Assembly (NCBI GenBank): GCA_017619275.1
Contig: JAFZSR010000064.1
Location: forward strand, 1 to 47,255
DNA: 47,255 nucleotides
Direction of reading: 5' to 3'
Origin: Prevotella sp.
GTDB taxonomy: Bacteria; Bacteroidota; Bacteroidia; Bacteroidales; Bacteroidaceae
Under the pieces are notes generated by a model. It searched no databases. It saw only the letters and a list, made by a program, of their open reading frames with translations, and was not told where the DNA came from. Positions 1-8,210 of the stretch are shown here, in pieces; within the stretch, counting starts at the first letter, position 1, and each line of letters starts with the position of its first letter. The translations under genes were made by a program, and so were the position numbers.

Positions 1-978
1 CACCTTCTCCGAGGCGCCGCTGATGCTGACGTCGTGCTGCTGGATGGGGGCGTTGTCGTTGAAGAGCAGCTCCTGCCAGTTGGTGCCGAAGCCGGTGATG
101 GCCTCGCCGTTGGCATCCTTCAGGTTGTAGGGGTCCATATAGAGCGGCGACAAGCCGTTCTGCACGCGGCGCTCGTTCTGCAGGATGGCATAGTCGGTAG
201 CGCCGGTCACGTCGCGCTTCTTCCAGGCGCTCTGCCAGCCCTGCGAGAAGTTGTAGTTGATTTGAGCCTTGCCCACCTTGCCTTTCTTCGTGGTGACGAG
301 GATGACGCCGTTGGCGGCGCGGGCTCCGTAGATGGCGCCCGAGGCAGCATCCTTCAGCACTTCGATCGACTCAATGTCGCCGGGGTTCACGCTCTCCATA
401 CCGTTCTGGTCGGTGGGCATGCCGTCGATGATGTAGAGTGGCTCGGTGTTGTTGATGGTTCCGACACCACGAATGCGAATCATCGATTTGGTGCCGGGCT
501 GACCGCTGGCCGAGGTCACCTGCACGCCGGCTGCCATACCCTTCAGGGCATCCTCGGCACGCAGACGCGTCTTGCCGTCGAGGTCGTCGGCGCTCACCTT
601 GGCAATGCTGGCGGTGACCACGCTCTTCTTCTGCACGCCGTAGCCGATGACCACCACGTCTTGCAGCGTCTGTGCATCCTCTTCCAGCGTGATGCTCATG
701 TTGGCTGTGGCCCTTACTTCTTGGCTCTTGTAGCCGATGTAGGATACTACGAGCGTGCTGCCTGGTGCGGCTGCCAGCGTGAACTGGCCGTCGTAGTTGG
801 TCACCACGCCCGTTTGGGTGCCTTTCACCATCACCGTGGCGCCGATGATGGGCTCACCCTGCGCATCTTTCACTTCGCCCGACACCTGGCCTTGTGCAAA
901 GGCGGTCGTCGACAGAAGCATGGCGACGAGTGCGACGAATAGTCGCCGCATCGCCGAAAGTCTTGTGTTTTCTTTCAT
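1..978 (-). CDS. SusC/RagA-family TonB-linked outer-membrane protein, N-terminal part (cut by window edge)
   Basis: The frame is open from ATG at 978 to base 1 (326 residues) with no stop, so the gene continues beyond the left edge. Residues 1-25 form a signal peptide ending TTAFAQ. A carboxypeptidase-like regulatory beta-sandwich follows (EPIIGATVMVKG, SYIGYKSQEV). Next comes a TonB-box-like segment (QDVVVIGYGVQKK), then the plug domain with IRIRGVGTINNTEPLYIIDG and the SusC hallmark SIEVLKDAASGAIYGARAAN. Members import oligosaccharides or peptides across the outer membrane with a SusD lipoprotein partner, normally encoded next; that partner and any substrate enzymes would lie outside the window, so the substrate cannot be judged. 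It is divergent from the acyl-CoA synthetase gene. The family call is firm. Confidence 0.96.
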   Translation of the reverse strand, partial: MKENTRLSAMRRLFVALVAMLLSTTAFAQGQVSGEVKDAQGEPIIGATVMVKGTQTGVVTNYDGQFTLAAAPGSTLVVSYIGYKSQEVRATANMSITLEEDAQTLQDVVVIGYGVQKKSVVTASIAKVSADDLDGKTRLRAEDALKGMAAGVQVTSASGQPGTKSMIRIRGVGTINNTEPLYIIDGMPTDQNGMESVNPGDIESIEVLKDAASGAIYGARAANGVILVTTKKGKVGKAQINYNFSQGWQSAWKKRDVTGATDYAILQNERRVQNGLSPLYMDPYNLKDANGEAITGFGTNWQELLFNDNAPIQQHDVSISGASEKV

Positions 979-1030
979 AAAGTTTGTTGTTAGTTATTAT
1001 TTAATGGTATATTAATTTGTTTTCCGTTGG

Positions 1031-1067
1031 CAAAATTAGCAAAAAAAATCGACATGGAAGAACAAAA
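1031..1067 (-). promoter_or_regulatory. Possible SusC promoter
   Basis: On the minus strand TAATTTTG (1038-1031) matches the Bacteroidota -7 consensus TAnnTTTG and lies about 50 nt before the SusC ATG. A TTTTG (1067-1063) could be the -33 element, but the 24-nt spacer is longer than the usual 19-21, so this is tentative. Confidence 0.45.
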
Positions 1068-1195
1068 TTAGGTCAAATATGCCATTATCTTGGCTACTTT
1101 TTCTTCAAAACACCATTTCTTCCTACGCCAATGTGCGCTCGATAACCCGAAAAACAAGTCCTGCAGATTTACAAAGCAAAAAGTTGGCCATTTCT

Positions 1196-1226
1196 TTTGT
1201 GCTTCGCGTCGAAATTCGTAACTTTG
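1196..1226 (+). promoter_or_regulatory. Promoter of the acyl-CoA synthetase gene
   Basis: TTTG (1196-1199), 19 nt, then TAACTTTG (1219-1226) is a textbook Bacteroidota promoter. It places transcription start near 1233, just before ATG 1254. It also rules out the upstream in-frame ATG at 1197, which lies inside the promoter. Confidence 0.8.
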
Positions 1227-1253
1227 CAAATCGTAACGAAAAGACTGAAAACT

Positions 1254-3317
1254 ATGATTAACCGACAACTTTTGGAGCCCGAGAGCATCGTCGTCATCGG
1301 CGGCTCCAACAATGTGCATAAGCCAGGCGGTGCCGTGGTGCGCAATCTGATGAGCGGCGGCTATAAGGGCGTGCTGCGCGTGGTGAACCCTAAGGAAGAC
1401 GAGGTGCAGGGCATCAAGGCTTTCCACGATGCCAAGGAGCTGCCGCCCACCGACTTGGCCATCCTGGTGGTGGCGGCCCGGTTCTGTCCGCAGTATGTGG
1501 AGTTCCTGGCAAAAGAAAAGAATGTACGCGCGTTCATTATTATATCGGCGGGCTTTAGCGAAGAAACCCACGAGGGCGCCCAGTTGGAGCAGCAGATATT
1601 GGATAGTTGCGAGCGCTACGGCTGCGCCCTGATAGGCCCCAACTGCATCGGTCTGCTCACGCGCCATCACCACAGCGTGTTCACCAAACCCATCCCCCAG
1701 CTCAACCCCAAGGGCGTCGACTTTATCAGCGGCAGCGGTGCCACCGCCGTGTTCATCTTGGAGAGTGCCGTGACCAAAGGCCTCCCCTTTAACTCTGTGT
1801 GGAGCGTAGGCAACGGCAAGCAGATAGGCATCGAGGCCGTGCTGGAGTATATGGACGAGAACTTCGATGCCGAGCGCGACTCATTGGTAAAACTGCTCTA
1901 TATCGAGAACATCGCCGACCCCGACAAGCTGCTCTACCACGCCACCTCGCTCATTCGCAAGGGTTGCCGCATCGCTGCCATCAAGGCTGGCTCGTCGGCC
2001 GCCGGCAGTCGTGCCGCCAGCAGCCACACTGGTGCCATCGCCAGCAGCGACTCGGCCGTTGAGGCTCTCTTCCGCAAGGCGGGCATCGTGCGCTGTTTCT
2101 CGCGCGAGGAGCTCACCACGGTGGGCTGCATCTTCACTTTGCCCCGCTTCGAGGGCAAGAACTTTGCCATTATCACCCATGCCGGCGGCCCCGGCGTGAT
2201 GCTCACCGATGCCCTGTCGAAAGGCGGCATGAACGTGCCACCTATCGACAGTGCTGTGGCCGAAGAGCTGAAGACCAAGCTGTTGCCGGGCAGTAGCGTG
2301 GCCAATCCCATCGACATCCTGGCTACAGGAACAGCCGAGCACCTGGGCATCGCCATCGACTATTGCGAGCAACAAATGCCCGACATCGACGCCATCATGG
2401 TCATCTTCGGCACGCCAGGCCTGGTGAAAATCTACGAGGTCTACGACGTGTTGCACAAGAGGATTCTGGAGTGCCGCAAGCCCATCTTCCCCATCCTGCC
2501 CAGCGTGAGCACGGCCGGCCCCGAGGTGCAGGAGTTCCTGAACCGCGGCCATGTGAACTTCAGCGACGAGGTGACGCTGGCCACTGCCCTCACCCAGGTG
2601 ATGAAGACCCCTGCGCCCGCCGACCAGAACGTGGTCATCAATGGCGTGGATGTGCCTCGAATCCGAAAGATTATCGACAGTCTGGGCGAAGGGGCCGGAT
2701 ACATCAGTCCCGACAAGGTGCACGACCTGCTTTCCGCCGCCGGCATCCCCACGGTGCCCGAGTTCGTCAGTGCCGATAAGGACGAAATCATAGCCTTTGC
2801 CGAGAAAGTGGGCTACCCCGTTGTGGCGAAGGTCGTAGGCCCTGTGCACAAGAGCGACGTGGGCGGCGTGGCGCTGAACATCCGCTCGAAGGAGGTGCTC
2901 AGTGCCGAGTTCGACCGTATGATGCAGATTACCGACGCCACGGCTGTGATGGTACAGAAGATGATACGTGGCACCGAGCTGTTCATCGGCGCGAAGTACG
3001 AGCCGCGCTTCGGCCACGTCGTGCTTTGCGGCCTTGGCGGCATCTTCGTCGAGGTGCTTAAAGATGTCAGCAGCGGTCTGGCACCGCTATCCTACGAGGA
3101 GGCATTCTCCATGATTCGCTCGCTGCGCAGCTACAAGATTCTGAAGGGCACGCGCGGGCAGAAGGGAATCAACGAGCGTAAGTATGCCGAAATCATCGTC
3201 CGCCTCAGCACCCTCCTCCGCTTCGCCACCGAAATCAAGGAGATGGATATCAATCCGCTGCTGGCCGACGAGAAGGATGTCATAGCCGTCGATGCCCGCA
3301 TCCTGGTGGAAAAATAA
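1254..3317 (+). CDS. ADP-forming acetate/acyl-CoA synthetase, fused alpha-beta type
   Basis: 687 residues, near the usual length for single-chain NDP-forming acyl-CoA synthetases. The expected reaction is acyl-CoA + ADP + Pi to acid + CoA + ATP, conserving energy during fermentation. Domain order: N-terminal CoA-binding Rossmann domain (PESIVVIGGSNN, then HKPGGAVVRNL), two succinyl-CoA-synthetase-like flavodoxin domains (LIGPNCIG; SGSGATAVFILE; SSHTGAIASSD, where His258 fits the phosphohistidine position), and a C-terminal ATP-grasp domain from about residue 470 (GYPVVAKVVGP.HKSDVGGV; EMDINPLL). The start was chosen because the promoter at 1196-1226 excludes the longer form. It appears monocistronic, with a palindromic repeat just downstream. 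Acetate is a guess as substrate; the family also takes propionate, branched-chain or aryl acids. Confidence 0.93.
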   Translation: MINRQLLEPESIVVIGGSNNVHKPGGAVVRNLMSGGYKGVLRVVNPKEDEVQGIKAFHDAKELPPTDLAILVVAARFCPQYVEFLAKEKNVRAFIIISAGFSEETHEGAQLEQQILDSCERYGCALIGPNCIGLLTRHHHSVFTKPIPQLNPKGVDFISGSGATAVFILESAVTKGLPFNSVWSVGNGKQIGIEAVLEYMDENFDAERDSLVKLLYIENIADPDKLLYHATSLIRKGCRIAAIKAGSSAAGSRAASSHTGAIASSDSAVEALFRKAGIVRCFSREELTTVGCIFTLPRFEGKNFAIITHAGGPGVMLTDALSKGGMNVPPIDSAVAEELKTKLLPGSSVANPIDILATGTAEHLGIAIDYCEQQMPDIDAIMVIFGTPGLVKIYEVYDVLHKRILECRKPIFPILPSVSTAGPEVQEFLNRGHVNFSDEVTLATALTQVMKTPAPADQNVVINGVDVPRIRKIIDSLGEGAGYISPDKVHDLLSAAGIPTVPEFVSADKDEIIAFAEKVGYPVVAKVVGPVHKSDVGGVALNIRSKEVLSAEFDRMMQITDATAVMVQKMIRGTELFIGAKYEPRFGHVVLCGLGGIFVEVLKDVSSGLAPLSYEEAFSMIRSLRSYKILKGTRGQKGINERKYAEIIVRLSTLLRFATEIKEMDINPLLADEKDVIAVDARILVEK

Positions 3318-3346
3318 AGGGAAAAATTAGTATTGAAAAATTGTGC

Positions 3347-3449
3347 GTTGACTTTCGAAAAATTCTCGTACGAGATTTTTTCAAAAGTCAACGACTTTTT
3401 TTAAAAAATCGTTACCAAAATTTTGGAGGTCGCCACTGGGTTTTCAGGC
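3347..3449 (-). repeat. Dispersed palindromic repeat, copy A (TCGTACGA family)
   Basis: Read on the minus strand, the order is GTGGCG, CAAAATTTTGGTAACGA, a short T/A-rich stretch, then a palindrome centred on CTCGTACGAG. The two 23-nt halves at 3347-3369 and 3370-3392 are reverse complements with two mismatches. The same order of blocks recurs at 27361-27432 and 46871-46965. It lies between the acyl-CoA synthetase stop and the GIN lipoprotein. No protein function is evident. Confidence 0.8.
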
Positions 3450-3562
3450 GATGTCCAAATGTTGGTGCCGCAACATCGTTTTTTTTGAAAAAAAGTCACT
3501 TTTTATGTCACAAATCGGTTATATGTGTGTACTATATATAGAAATTCTAACACACAAATAAA

Positions 3563-4369
3563 ATGAAAACGATGAAACTACTTTTTATGGCCTGCGGGCT
3601 GGCACTGGCACTCATGAACTGCCAGGCAGAGAAAAACATGGTGATCAACACTCCGAGCGGCGAGACCACTACCTACCAGCTGCGCGACTTCACCTGCATC
3701 GACGCAGGAGGTGTGGTGCGCGTACAGTTCACACAGGGACAGAACTACAGCGTGGAGGTGGTCGAGAGCGGCGACCCCAATCTTGAGACGAAGGTGGAAA
3801 AGAAGGGAAAAACGCTCCGTATCAGCACCAAGACGAAGACTCAAAATGCTAACAACAGCTCCAACGAATATCCCGTTGTGCGCATCACGGCACCACAGCT
3901 GGAGGGAATCGTCATGAGCGGAGTCGCACTTTTCAACGCTGCCACTGTTAACGGCAATCAGCTGAACATCGATGTCAGCGGTGCCTCGAAAATGGAAATA
4001 GGCCAACTGAAGTACAACCGCGTGACTCTTGATTGCTCGGGAGCCAGCAAGCTCACGGCTGCCATCAATGCCGACGACATGTACCTCGATTGCAGCGGTG
4101 CCTCGAAGCTGGCGCTCAACACCGAGGGCAAGACGATGAAAGTCAGCAACAGCGGCGCATCGAAGTGCGACATTACCTTCGTGGGCGGTAGCATCGACTT
4201 CGACAACAGCGGTGCCGGCAAGGTGGACCTGAAGCTGGTGGACTGCCAGGAATTGAAGGCGCATAACAGCGGAGCCTCGAAGTTCGTCATCAGCGGCAAC
4301 GCCGACAAGACCATGATTGACGCATCGGGCGTGTCCAAGATCGACACCTCGCACCTCAACCAGTATTAG
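3563..4369 (+). CDS. GIN-domain (DUF2807) putative auto-transporter lipoprotein
   Basis: 268 residues. The N-terminus is a lipoprotein signal (lipobox LMNC, Cys20), so the protein is predicted to be membrane-anchored. The rest matches the head GIN domain: RDFTCIDAGGVVRVQFTQG near residue 45, followed by a right-handed beta-helix with a recurring SGASK motif (DVSGASKMEI, DCSGASKL twice, NSGASKCD, NSGAGK, NSGASKFV, DASGVSKI). The family has no established biochemical role but often sits near sigma/anti-sigma or PspC genes in Bacteroidota, and a sigma-factor gene follows here. No good TAnnTTTG box is visible upstream, so its promoter may be alternative or sigma-dependent. Confidence 0.87.
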   Translation: MKTMKLLFMACGLALALMNCQAEKNMVINTPSGETTTYQLRDFTCIDAGGVVRVQFTQGQNYSVEVVESGDPNLETKVEKKGKTLRISTKTKTQNANNSSNEYPVVRITAPQLEGIVMSGVALFNAATVNGNQLNIDVSGASKMEIGQLKYNRVTLDCSGASKLTAAINADDMYLDCSGASKLALNTEGKTMKVSNSGASKCDITFVGGSIDFDNSGAGKVDLKLVDCQELKAHNSGASKFVISGNADKTMIDASGVSKIDTSHLNQY

Positions 4370-4446
4370 GCCCGGACTGACGCGGACTTACCAGACTATC
4401 CAATCAAACAATAATAGTAAAGTGTGTTCTTTCTATTGCAAAAACA

Positions 4447-4572
4447 TTGCGCAGCCCTTCCCCTCCCTTCAAGGGGAGGGGCGGGGGTGGGGTCTCTAAA
4501 AACCTGCCAATGAGGGATATACAGACCCCACCCCAAACCCCTCCCCTTAAGGGGAGGGGAGGGGCTGCGCAA
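4447..4572. repeat. Long inverted repeat (about 48-bp arms, GC-rich)
   Basis: The left arm starts TTGCGCAGCCC and ends GGGGTCT (4447-4496). The right arm runs AGACCCC to GGGCTGCGCAA (4522-4572). Each arm holds an internal CTCCCCTT/AAGGGGAG palindrome. The 126-base element fills most of the gap between the GIN lipoprotein and the sigma factor and could fold into one long hairpin or cruciform. Confidence 0.85.
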
Positions 4573-4601
4573 CAAAAAAATATAGAAATCACCTTATAAT
4601 A

Positions 4602-5366
4602 ATGGAACACAACAGGGACATCCAAAGCGAGCTGCAGCGCATCCGCCCGATGCTGCTCAGCACGGCACGCCGCATCATGGGCGAGAGCGACGAGGCCGAG
4701 GACGTGGTGCAAGATGCACTGCTAAAGCTTTGGACCCTGCGTGCCACCCTGCTACGCCCTATCGAGCCTTTCGCCACGGTGCTGGTTCGCAACTTGGCAC
4801 TCAACCATCTGCGCCGCCACAGTCGCAAAAATGTATCTCTCTCGGAAATAGAGCAGATGGAGGATGCCACGCCAACCAGCACCGACGACGAAAAGACGGC
4901 TCGCCTGATGAGCATGGTGGAGAAGCTGCCCGAGCGACAGCGTCTGGTGCTGCGTCTGCACGACATGGAGGGCATGGACTTCGAGCAGATTGCCAGCATC
5001 ACCGGCACGCCCGCAACCGCCCTGCGCCAACAGGCCAGTCGCACCCGCCGTCACTTGCGCCTGCGCTACCTCGCCGCCATCTCAGCCGCCGTGGCCCTGT
5101 TGCTCATCCCACTCTTTGCCCTGCGCGCCTGGCAGTATCGACAGCTGGAGGAGCGCTACGAGGGTTCCTACATCATTGTCAACGGACACCGCTACGACGA
5201 CCTGCGGCAGATTCAGCCACAGCTGCAGCAGGCATTGTTGCTGGCCGAGCAGATAGAGACCGACGTCAACCAGCAGACACTCATCCGCCAGGCCGAGGCC
5301 GACGTGCTGCAACGCATCAGCGACCCTGCCGAAAGAAAACACTTGGAACAGCTACTTAACGAATGA
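4602..5366 (+). CDS. ECF-type sigma-70 factor with fused C-terminal membrane segment
   Basis: 254 residues; ordinary ECF sigma factors are about 160-200. Region 2 spans about 10-80 (ESDEAEDVVQDALLKLW, then FATVLVRNLALNHLRR). Region 4 spans about 105-152 (LPERQRLVLRLHDMEGMDFEQIA as two segments; SITGTPATALRQQASRTRR). Immediately after region 4, residues 157-175 are hydrophobic (LAAISAAVALLLIPLFALR), followed by about 80 residues including GSYIIVNGHRYDDLRQI and a glutamine-rich helical tail. The likely reading is a sigma factor tethered to the membrane with a small extracytoplasmic sensor, in place of a separate anti-sigma gene. The open frame is continuous, so a simple frameshift fusion is not needed. 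It is followed after 7 bases by a small secreted-protein gene, probably co-transcribed. Confidence 0.9.
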   Translation: MEHNRDIQSELQRIRPMLLSTARRIMGESDEAEDVVQDALLKLWTLRATLLRPIEPFATVLVRNLALNHLRRHSRKNVSLSEIEQMEDATPTSTDDEKTARLMSMVEKLPERQRLVLRLHDMEGMDFEQIASITGTPATALRQQASRTRRHLRLRYLAAISAAVALLLIPLFALRAWQYRQLEERYEGSYIIVNGHRYDDLRQIQPQLQQALLLAEQIETDVNQQTLIRQAEADVLQRISDPAERKHLEQLLNE

Positions 5367-5373
5367 ACGAACT

Positions 5374-5778
5374 ATGAAAAATCCGCTACGACACTTCGTC
5401 ATGATACTCCTGCTCTGCCTGTCGGTCGCAACCACGGCCACCGCCCAAAACAAAATCGACAAGCAGATGGAGCAAATCTCCACCGTCGGCTCGGCCACCT
5501 TCACCTCGGCCGTGGAGCGCGACCCCGTCACGCGCCAAGTGCTGAAAGTGGTGAAGGTCCTGAAAATCAAGGGCAATGCTGCCGATAAACTGTACAAGGC
5601 TTTCATGGACGAGCGCGACAGTGGCAGCTTCACCGAACAGAAGACCAAGCAGGAGCGCACCCTGACACTCACTTGCGAGACCGAAGCCCAGGTGCGCATC
5701 TATATGCTGCGCCTCACAGGGCACAGCTACTTAGATGCCCAGTGCACCGTCATCATCAAAAACAAACCAAAGCGATAA
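5374..5778 (+). CDS. Small secreted protein, probable DUF5024 family
   Basis: 134 residues with a clear signal peptide (VMILLLCLSVATTATAQ, cleaved near residue 25). The mature part begins NKIDKQMEQISTVGSATFTS and ends in a short basic tail (KNKPKR). The pattern resembles the DUF5024 proteins found beside sigma factors in Bacteroidota; that family assignment is from memory of sequence style, not a search. It lies 7 bases after the sigma factor, so it is probably its operon partner. It may be the periplasmic element sensed by, or controlling, the membrane-tethered sigma factor. No catalytic motif is visible. Confidence 0.75.
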   Translation: MKNPLRHFVMILLLCLSVATTATAQNKIDKQMEQISTVGSATFTSAVERDPVTRQVLKVVKVLKIKGNAADKLYKAFMDERDSGSFTEQKTKQERTLTLTCETEAQVRIYMLRLTGHSYLDAQCTVIIKNKPKR

Positions 5779-5838
5779 CGCGCAGATTCTTCAATTTGTA
5801 GAAAAAAATAAATACCGTGAAAAAATAATTTGATTTGG

Positions 5839-5871
5839 TTGCCGTTGCATCAAACCTTTTTTGTATCTTTG
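5839..5871 (+). promoter_or_regulatory. Promoter of the aminotransferase gene
   Basis: TATCTTTG (5864-5871) is a good -7 box 30 bases before ATG 5902. A TTG at 5839-5841 lies 22 nt upstream. Because it overlaps the longer open frame, the start at 5902 is preferred over 5830. Confidence 0.65.
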
Positions 5872-5901
5872 TACCCACATTGCAAAAATACAAAGAACAC
5901 T

Positions 5902-7218
5902 ATGAAACCGACACCAATCAAACGTGAAATCGTCGACCAGCTCGTCAGCGAGCTGGGTATCCAAGACTTTGCAAAGGCCACCATCCGCGAGGTGAAGCAA
6001 GTGGCCGCCCGCGCCGAACAGGCTTCGGGTGTGGAGTATATCAAGATGGAGATGGGCATCCCTGGGCTGCCCGCCGCACAAGTGGGCGTCGACGCCCAGG
6101 TGAAAGCCCTGCAGGAGGGCATCGCCCACAGCTATCCCGACATACAAGGACTTCCCGAACTGAAGCGGCAGGCCTCGCGCTTTGTGAAGGCCTTCATCGG
6201 CGTGGATATCGCGCCAGAGGGCTGCGTGCCCGTCTGCGGCTCCATGCAGGGCACCTTCGCCAGCTTCCTCACCTGCTCGCAGGCACAGCCGGGCAAGGAC
6301 ACCGTGCTCTTCATCGACCCCGGCTTCCCTGTGCAGAAGATGCAGCTGCAGGTGCAGGGCGTGAAGTACGAGACTTTCGACGTCTACGATTTCCGCGGCC
6401 CCAAGCTCGGCCCGAAGATTGAGAGCTACCTGCAGAGTGAAAAGATCTGCGCCATCGTCTACAGCAACCCCAACAATCCTTCGTGGGTGTGCCTTACCGA
6501 AGACGAGCTGCAACAGATTGGCCAGCTGGCCACGCAATACGATGTCGTCGTGATGGAGGACCTGGCTTATTTCGCCATGGACTTCCGCCAGGACCTGAGC
6601 ATTCCTTTCCAGCCCCCCTATCAGCCCACCGTGGCCCGCTATACGCAGAACTATATGCTGCTCATCTCGGGCAGCAAGGCCTTCAGCTATGCTGGCGAGC
6701 GCATCGGTGTGACGTGCATCAGCGACCAGCTGTTCCACCGCCATTTCCCCCAGCTGGCCCAGCGCTACGAGGGATTGCCCTTCGGCCTTGTCTTCAGCAC
6801 CCGTATGCTCTACGCCCTGAGCAGCGGCACCAGCCATTCCGCACAGTATGCCATGGCCGCGATGATGCGCGCCGCATGCGACGGCGAGTATCGCTTCCGC
6901 GACGAAGTGAAGGTCTACGGCGACCGCGCCCATAAGCTGAAGGAAATCTTCTGCCGTCACGGCTTCCACATCGTCTACGACCGCGACATGGACCAGCCCA
7001 TCGCCGACGGCTTCTACTTCACCATCGGCTATCCAGGCATGACCAGCGGTCAGCTGGCCCGCGAGCTGATGTACTACGGTGTCTCGGCCATTTGTCTGGT
7101 CACCACGGGCAGCCACCAAGAGGGACTGCGCGTGTGCACCTCGTTCATCGAGGATCATCAGTACCAGCAGCTCGACGAGCGCATGGCCATCTTCGCCCAG
7201 AACCATCCATTAAATTGA
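5902..7218 (+). CDS. PLP-dependent class I/II aminotransferase
   Basis: 438 residues, starting MKPTPIKREIVDQL. Fold-type I aminotransferase features are in order: GIAHSYPDIQGLPELKRQAS (substrate side), PVCGSMQGTFASFL (cofactor phosphate region), YSNPNNPSWVC (NPNNP motif), MEDLAYFAMDF (Asp contacting the pyridine nitrogen), SGSKAFSYAGERIG with Lys259 as the Schiff-base lysine, and RVCTSF (Arg for the substrate carboxylate). The amino-acid specificity cannot be read from sequence. The stop codon overlaps the ATG of the next gene (TGATG), indicating translational coupling with the UmuD-like protein, an odd pairing functionally. Confidence 0.93.
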   Translation: MKPTPIKREIVDQLVSELGIQDFAKATIREVKQVAARAEQASGVEYIKMEMGIPGLPAAQVGVDAQVKALQEGIAHSYPDIQGLPELKRQASRFVKAFIGVDIAPEGCVPVCGSMQGTFASFLTCSQAQPGKDTVLFIDPGFPVQKMQLQVQGVKYETFDVYDFRGPKLGPKIESYLQSEKICAIVYSNPNNPSWVCLTEDELQQIGQLATQYDVVVMEDLAYFAMDFRQDLSIPFQPPYQPTVARYTQNYMLLISGSKAFSYAGERIGVTCISDQLFHRHFPQLAQRYEGLPFGLVFSTRMLYALSSGTSHSAQYAMAAMMRAACDGEYRFRDEVKVYGDRAHKLKEIFCRHGFHIVYDRDMDQPIADGFYFTIGYPGMTSGQLARELMYYGVSAICLVTTGSHQEGLRVCTSFIEDHQYQQLDERMAIFAQNHPLN

Positions 7219-8189
7219 TGACCGAAAAGGAGATACAGCAAGAACTGGAGCGCATGCGGACTGCGGGTCTGCGACCGATGCTCTGCGATGTCGCCGTACC
7301 TATGGCCGACGTGCCCGTAATGGCGGGCTATCCTGCCGAAGCCGGTGATGCCACCGCCAACCGCTATGTGCTGTTACCCCACCAGCTGGTGGGCCGCCAT
7401 CCAATGTTCCTTATCGAGGCCGAGGGCGACAGCATGCAGAACGTGGGCATCATGGCTGGCGACACGCTGGAGGTGCAGATGGACATGCAGGTGGCCGACG
7501 GCGAGGTGGTGGTGGCCGAGGTCGACGGCGCCTATACCGTGAAGACTTTCTATACCGACGACGAGGGCACCCAATGGCTGGTGCCCGAAAACGACAACTA
7601 CGACCCCATCCTGCTCACGGGCCACATCTGGCGTATTGTGGGCAAGGTGACGGGCTTGCGCCGTGGCAAGCCCCAGTCGTCGTTCAGCACCTGCGCCAAG
7701 GCCGTGATGCGCCTTCGACGCAAGACGGCCGAAGGCAGCGACATGGCAAATAGCAAGGCATTCGACAATCAACCCCGCAACCTGGTGTTCAAGCAGTTCG
7801 TCAATCGACAGCGCATCGACTTCGCCGCCGTGCGAAGTCAGGTGGAGCGAGTGGTGTTGAAGCAGATGAGGCATCACTATGAGTGGTATGCCGCCTACCG
7901 CGTTCTGCTCGACATGGGCTTGCTCGAAGAACTGCAGCTCACTAAGTTTGCCCAACAGATGCAAGTATGGTTTCCACAGGCTCCCATCGCTTGCAAAGCC
8001 GATTCCCTGGGCGACTACGCCGTCGGCCACACCAGCAAAGCCTTCACCTTGTGGAACATCGATGTATTCAGGCAGGAGCTCCGGCGCGGTCAGTCGGTGA
8101 CTGGCTTCAATGTGCTATACCATCGCTGCGAAGAGCTGCGTGCCACCCTCTTCCCCCTGCCAACGCTCGACCTGGCGCTGCCATTCTGA
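7218..8189 (+). CDS. UmuD/LexA-like S24 self-cleaving protease domain fused to an uncharacterised C-terminal domain
   Basis: 323 residues. Residues 30-145 match the UmuD/LexA C-terminal fold: EGDSMQNVGIMAGDTLEV with Ser72, and EVDGAYTVKTFY with Lys109. The Ser-Lys spacing of 37 equals that in UmuD (Ser60/Lys97). An Ala36-Gly37 bond (VPVMAGYPAEAGD) sits 36 residues before the serine, where UmuD has its Cys24-Gly25 cleavage site. There is no N-terminal DNA-binding HTH. Residues about 185-323 form an extra domain I do not recognise, probably helical (KQMRHHYEWYAAYRVLLDMG; YHRCEELRATLFPLP). No umuC/dinB gene is nearby. It may act in the SOS response or as a RecA-triggered regulator; that role is inference. 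Confidence 0.88.
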   Translation: MTEKEIQQELERMRTAGLRPMLCDVAVPMADVPVMAGYPAEAGDATANRYVLLPHQLVGRHPMFLIEAEGDSMQNVGIMAGDTLEVQMDMQVADGEVVVAEVDGAYTVKTFYTDDEGTQWLVPENDNYDPILLTGHIWRIVGKVTGLRRGKPQSSFSTCAKAVMRLRRKTAEGSDMANSKAFDNQPRNLVFKQFVNRQRIDFAAVRSQVERVVLKQMRHHYEWYAAYRVLLDMGLLEELQLTKFAQQMQVWFPQAPIACKADSLGDYAVGHTSKAFTLWNIDVFRQELRRGQSVTGFNVLYHRCEELRATLFPLPTLDLALPF

Positions 8190-8210
8190 GGTAAGAAAGA
8201 AGCAAAACGT

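Noticed and set aside
1197-1253. Longer N-terminus for the acyl-CoA synthetase
   Set aside because: This start lies within the consensus promoter at 1196-1226, upstream of the transcript start.
3341-3541. Plus-strand 66-codon frame over repeat copy A, similar to a frame over copy C (46869-47075, minus strand)
   Set aside because: Shared peptide (YQNF near RRH, LVRDFFKS) comes from the shared DNA repeat; there is no start context or promoter supporting translation.
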